Below are positions 63,965 to 64,000 of a DNA stretch of 64,000 nucleotides, piece by piece. Made by a program: the position numbers and the translations under genes. The notes under the pieces were generated by a model that worked only from the letters and a program-made list of their open reading frames with translations, did no database searches and was not told the origin of the DNA. Every line of letters starts with the position of its first letter. The first letter of the stretch is position 1. This DNA comes from Astropecten irregularis (lineage: Eukaryota; Echinodermata; Asteroidea; Paxillosida; Astropectinidae), in assembly GCA_963971285.1 (NCBI GenBank), contig OZ020252.1:11073662-11137661 (forward strand), given 5' to 3'.

Positions 63965-64000
63965 CTGTTTAAAGAAAACAAAAAGATCTTGATATTTCAC

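Overview
The window is eukaryotic: short coding exons with GT-AG borders are separated by long AT-rich introns, intergenic DNA is full of non-autonomous transposons and tRNA-derived SINE-like repeats, and no long open frames occur. The gene content is that of an animal. The repeat style (many foldback MITEs, TTAA-flanked elements, SINEs, ATTAAA/TACATGTA-rich introns) suggests a marine invertebrate deuterostome. An echinoderm is my first guess, with hemichordate or cephalochordate possible. This is inference, not proof.

Layout. (1) 1-10,030, plus strand: the 3' part of an FLVCR-type major-facilitator transporter gene, with two alternative terminal coding exons. (2) 10,031-18,197: gene-free, repeat-bearing DNA. 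(3) 18,198-32,711, minus strand: a complete 11-exon gene for a secreted protein of 681 residues. It has a signal peptide, one Ig domain, a trypsin-type protease domain with an intact catalytic triad, a short coiled coil, a Cys-rich module and a C-terminal domain I cannot name. (4) 32,712-35,546: intergenic, with MITEs. (5) 35,547-51,797, minus strand: a complete 20-coding-exon EZH2/E(z) histone H3K27 methyltransferase gene (703 residues). (6) 51,798-60,124: a repeat-dense 8-kb block. It holds a telomere-like minisatellite, a 2-kb inverted-repeat element with 9-bp target duplication (Mutator-like) whose arms look like a duplicated first exon and promoter, a 70-bp version of the same element, and an inverted pair of SINE-like repeats. 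(7) 60,125-61,097 onward, plus strand: the start of an unidentified type II membrane protein gene. (8) 63,920-63,964, minus strand: a probable last coding exon of a gene lying mostly beyond the window.

The genes do not form a pathway; this is ordinary animal gene adjacency. All coordinates and splice joins were read by eye from phase-consistent exon chains and recognised protein motifs, with no alignment run. The strongest candidates for something new are the protease architecture with its unnamed C-terminal domain, and the duplicated promoter/first exon inside the Mutator-like inverted repeat next to EZH2.
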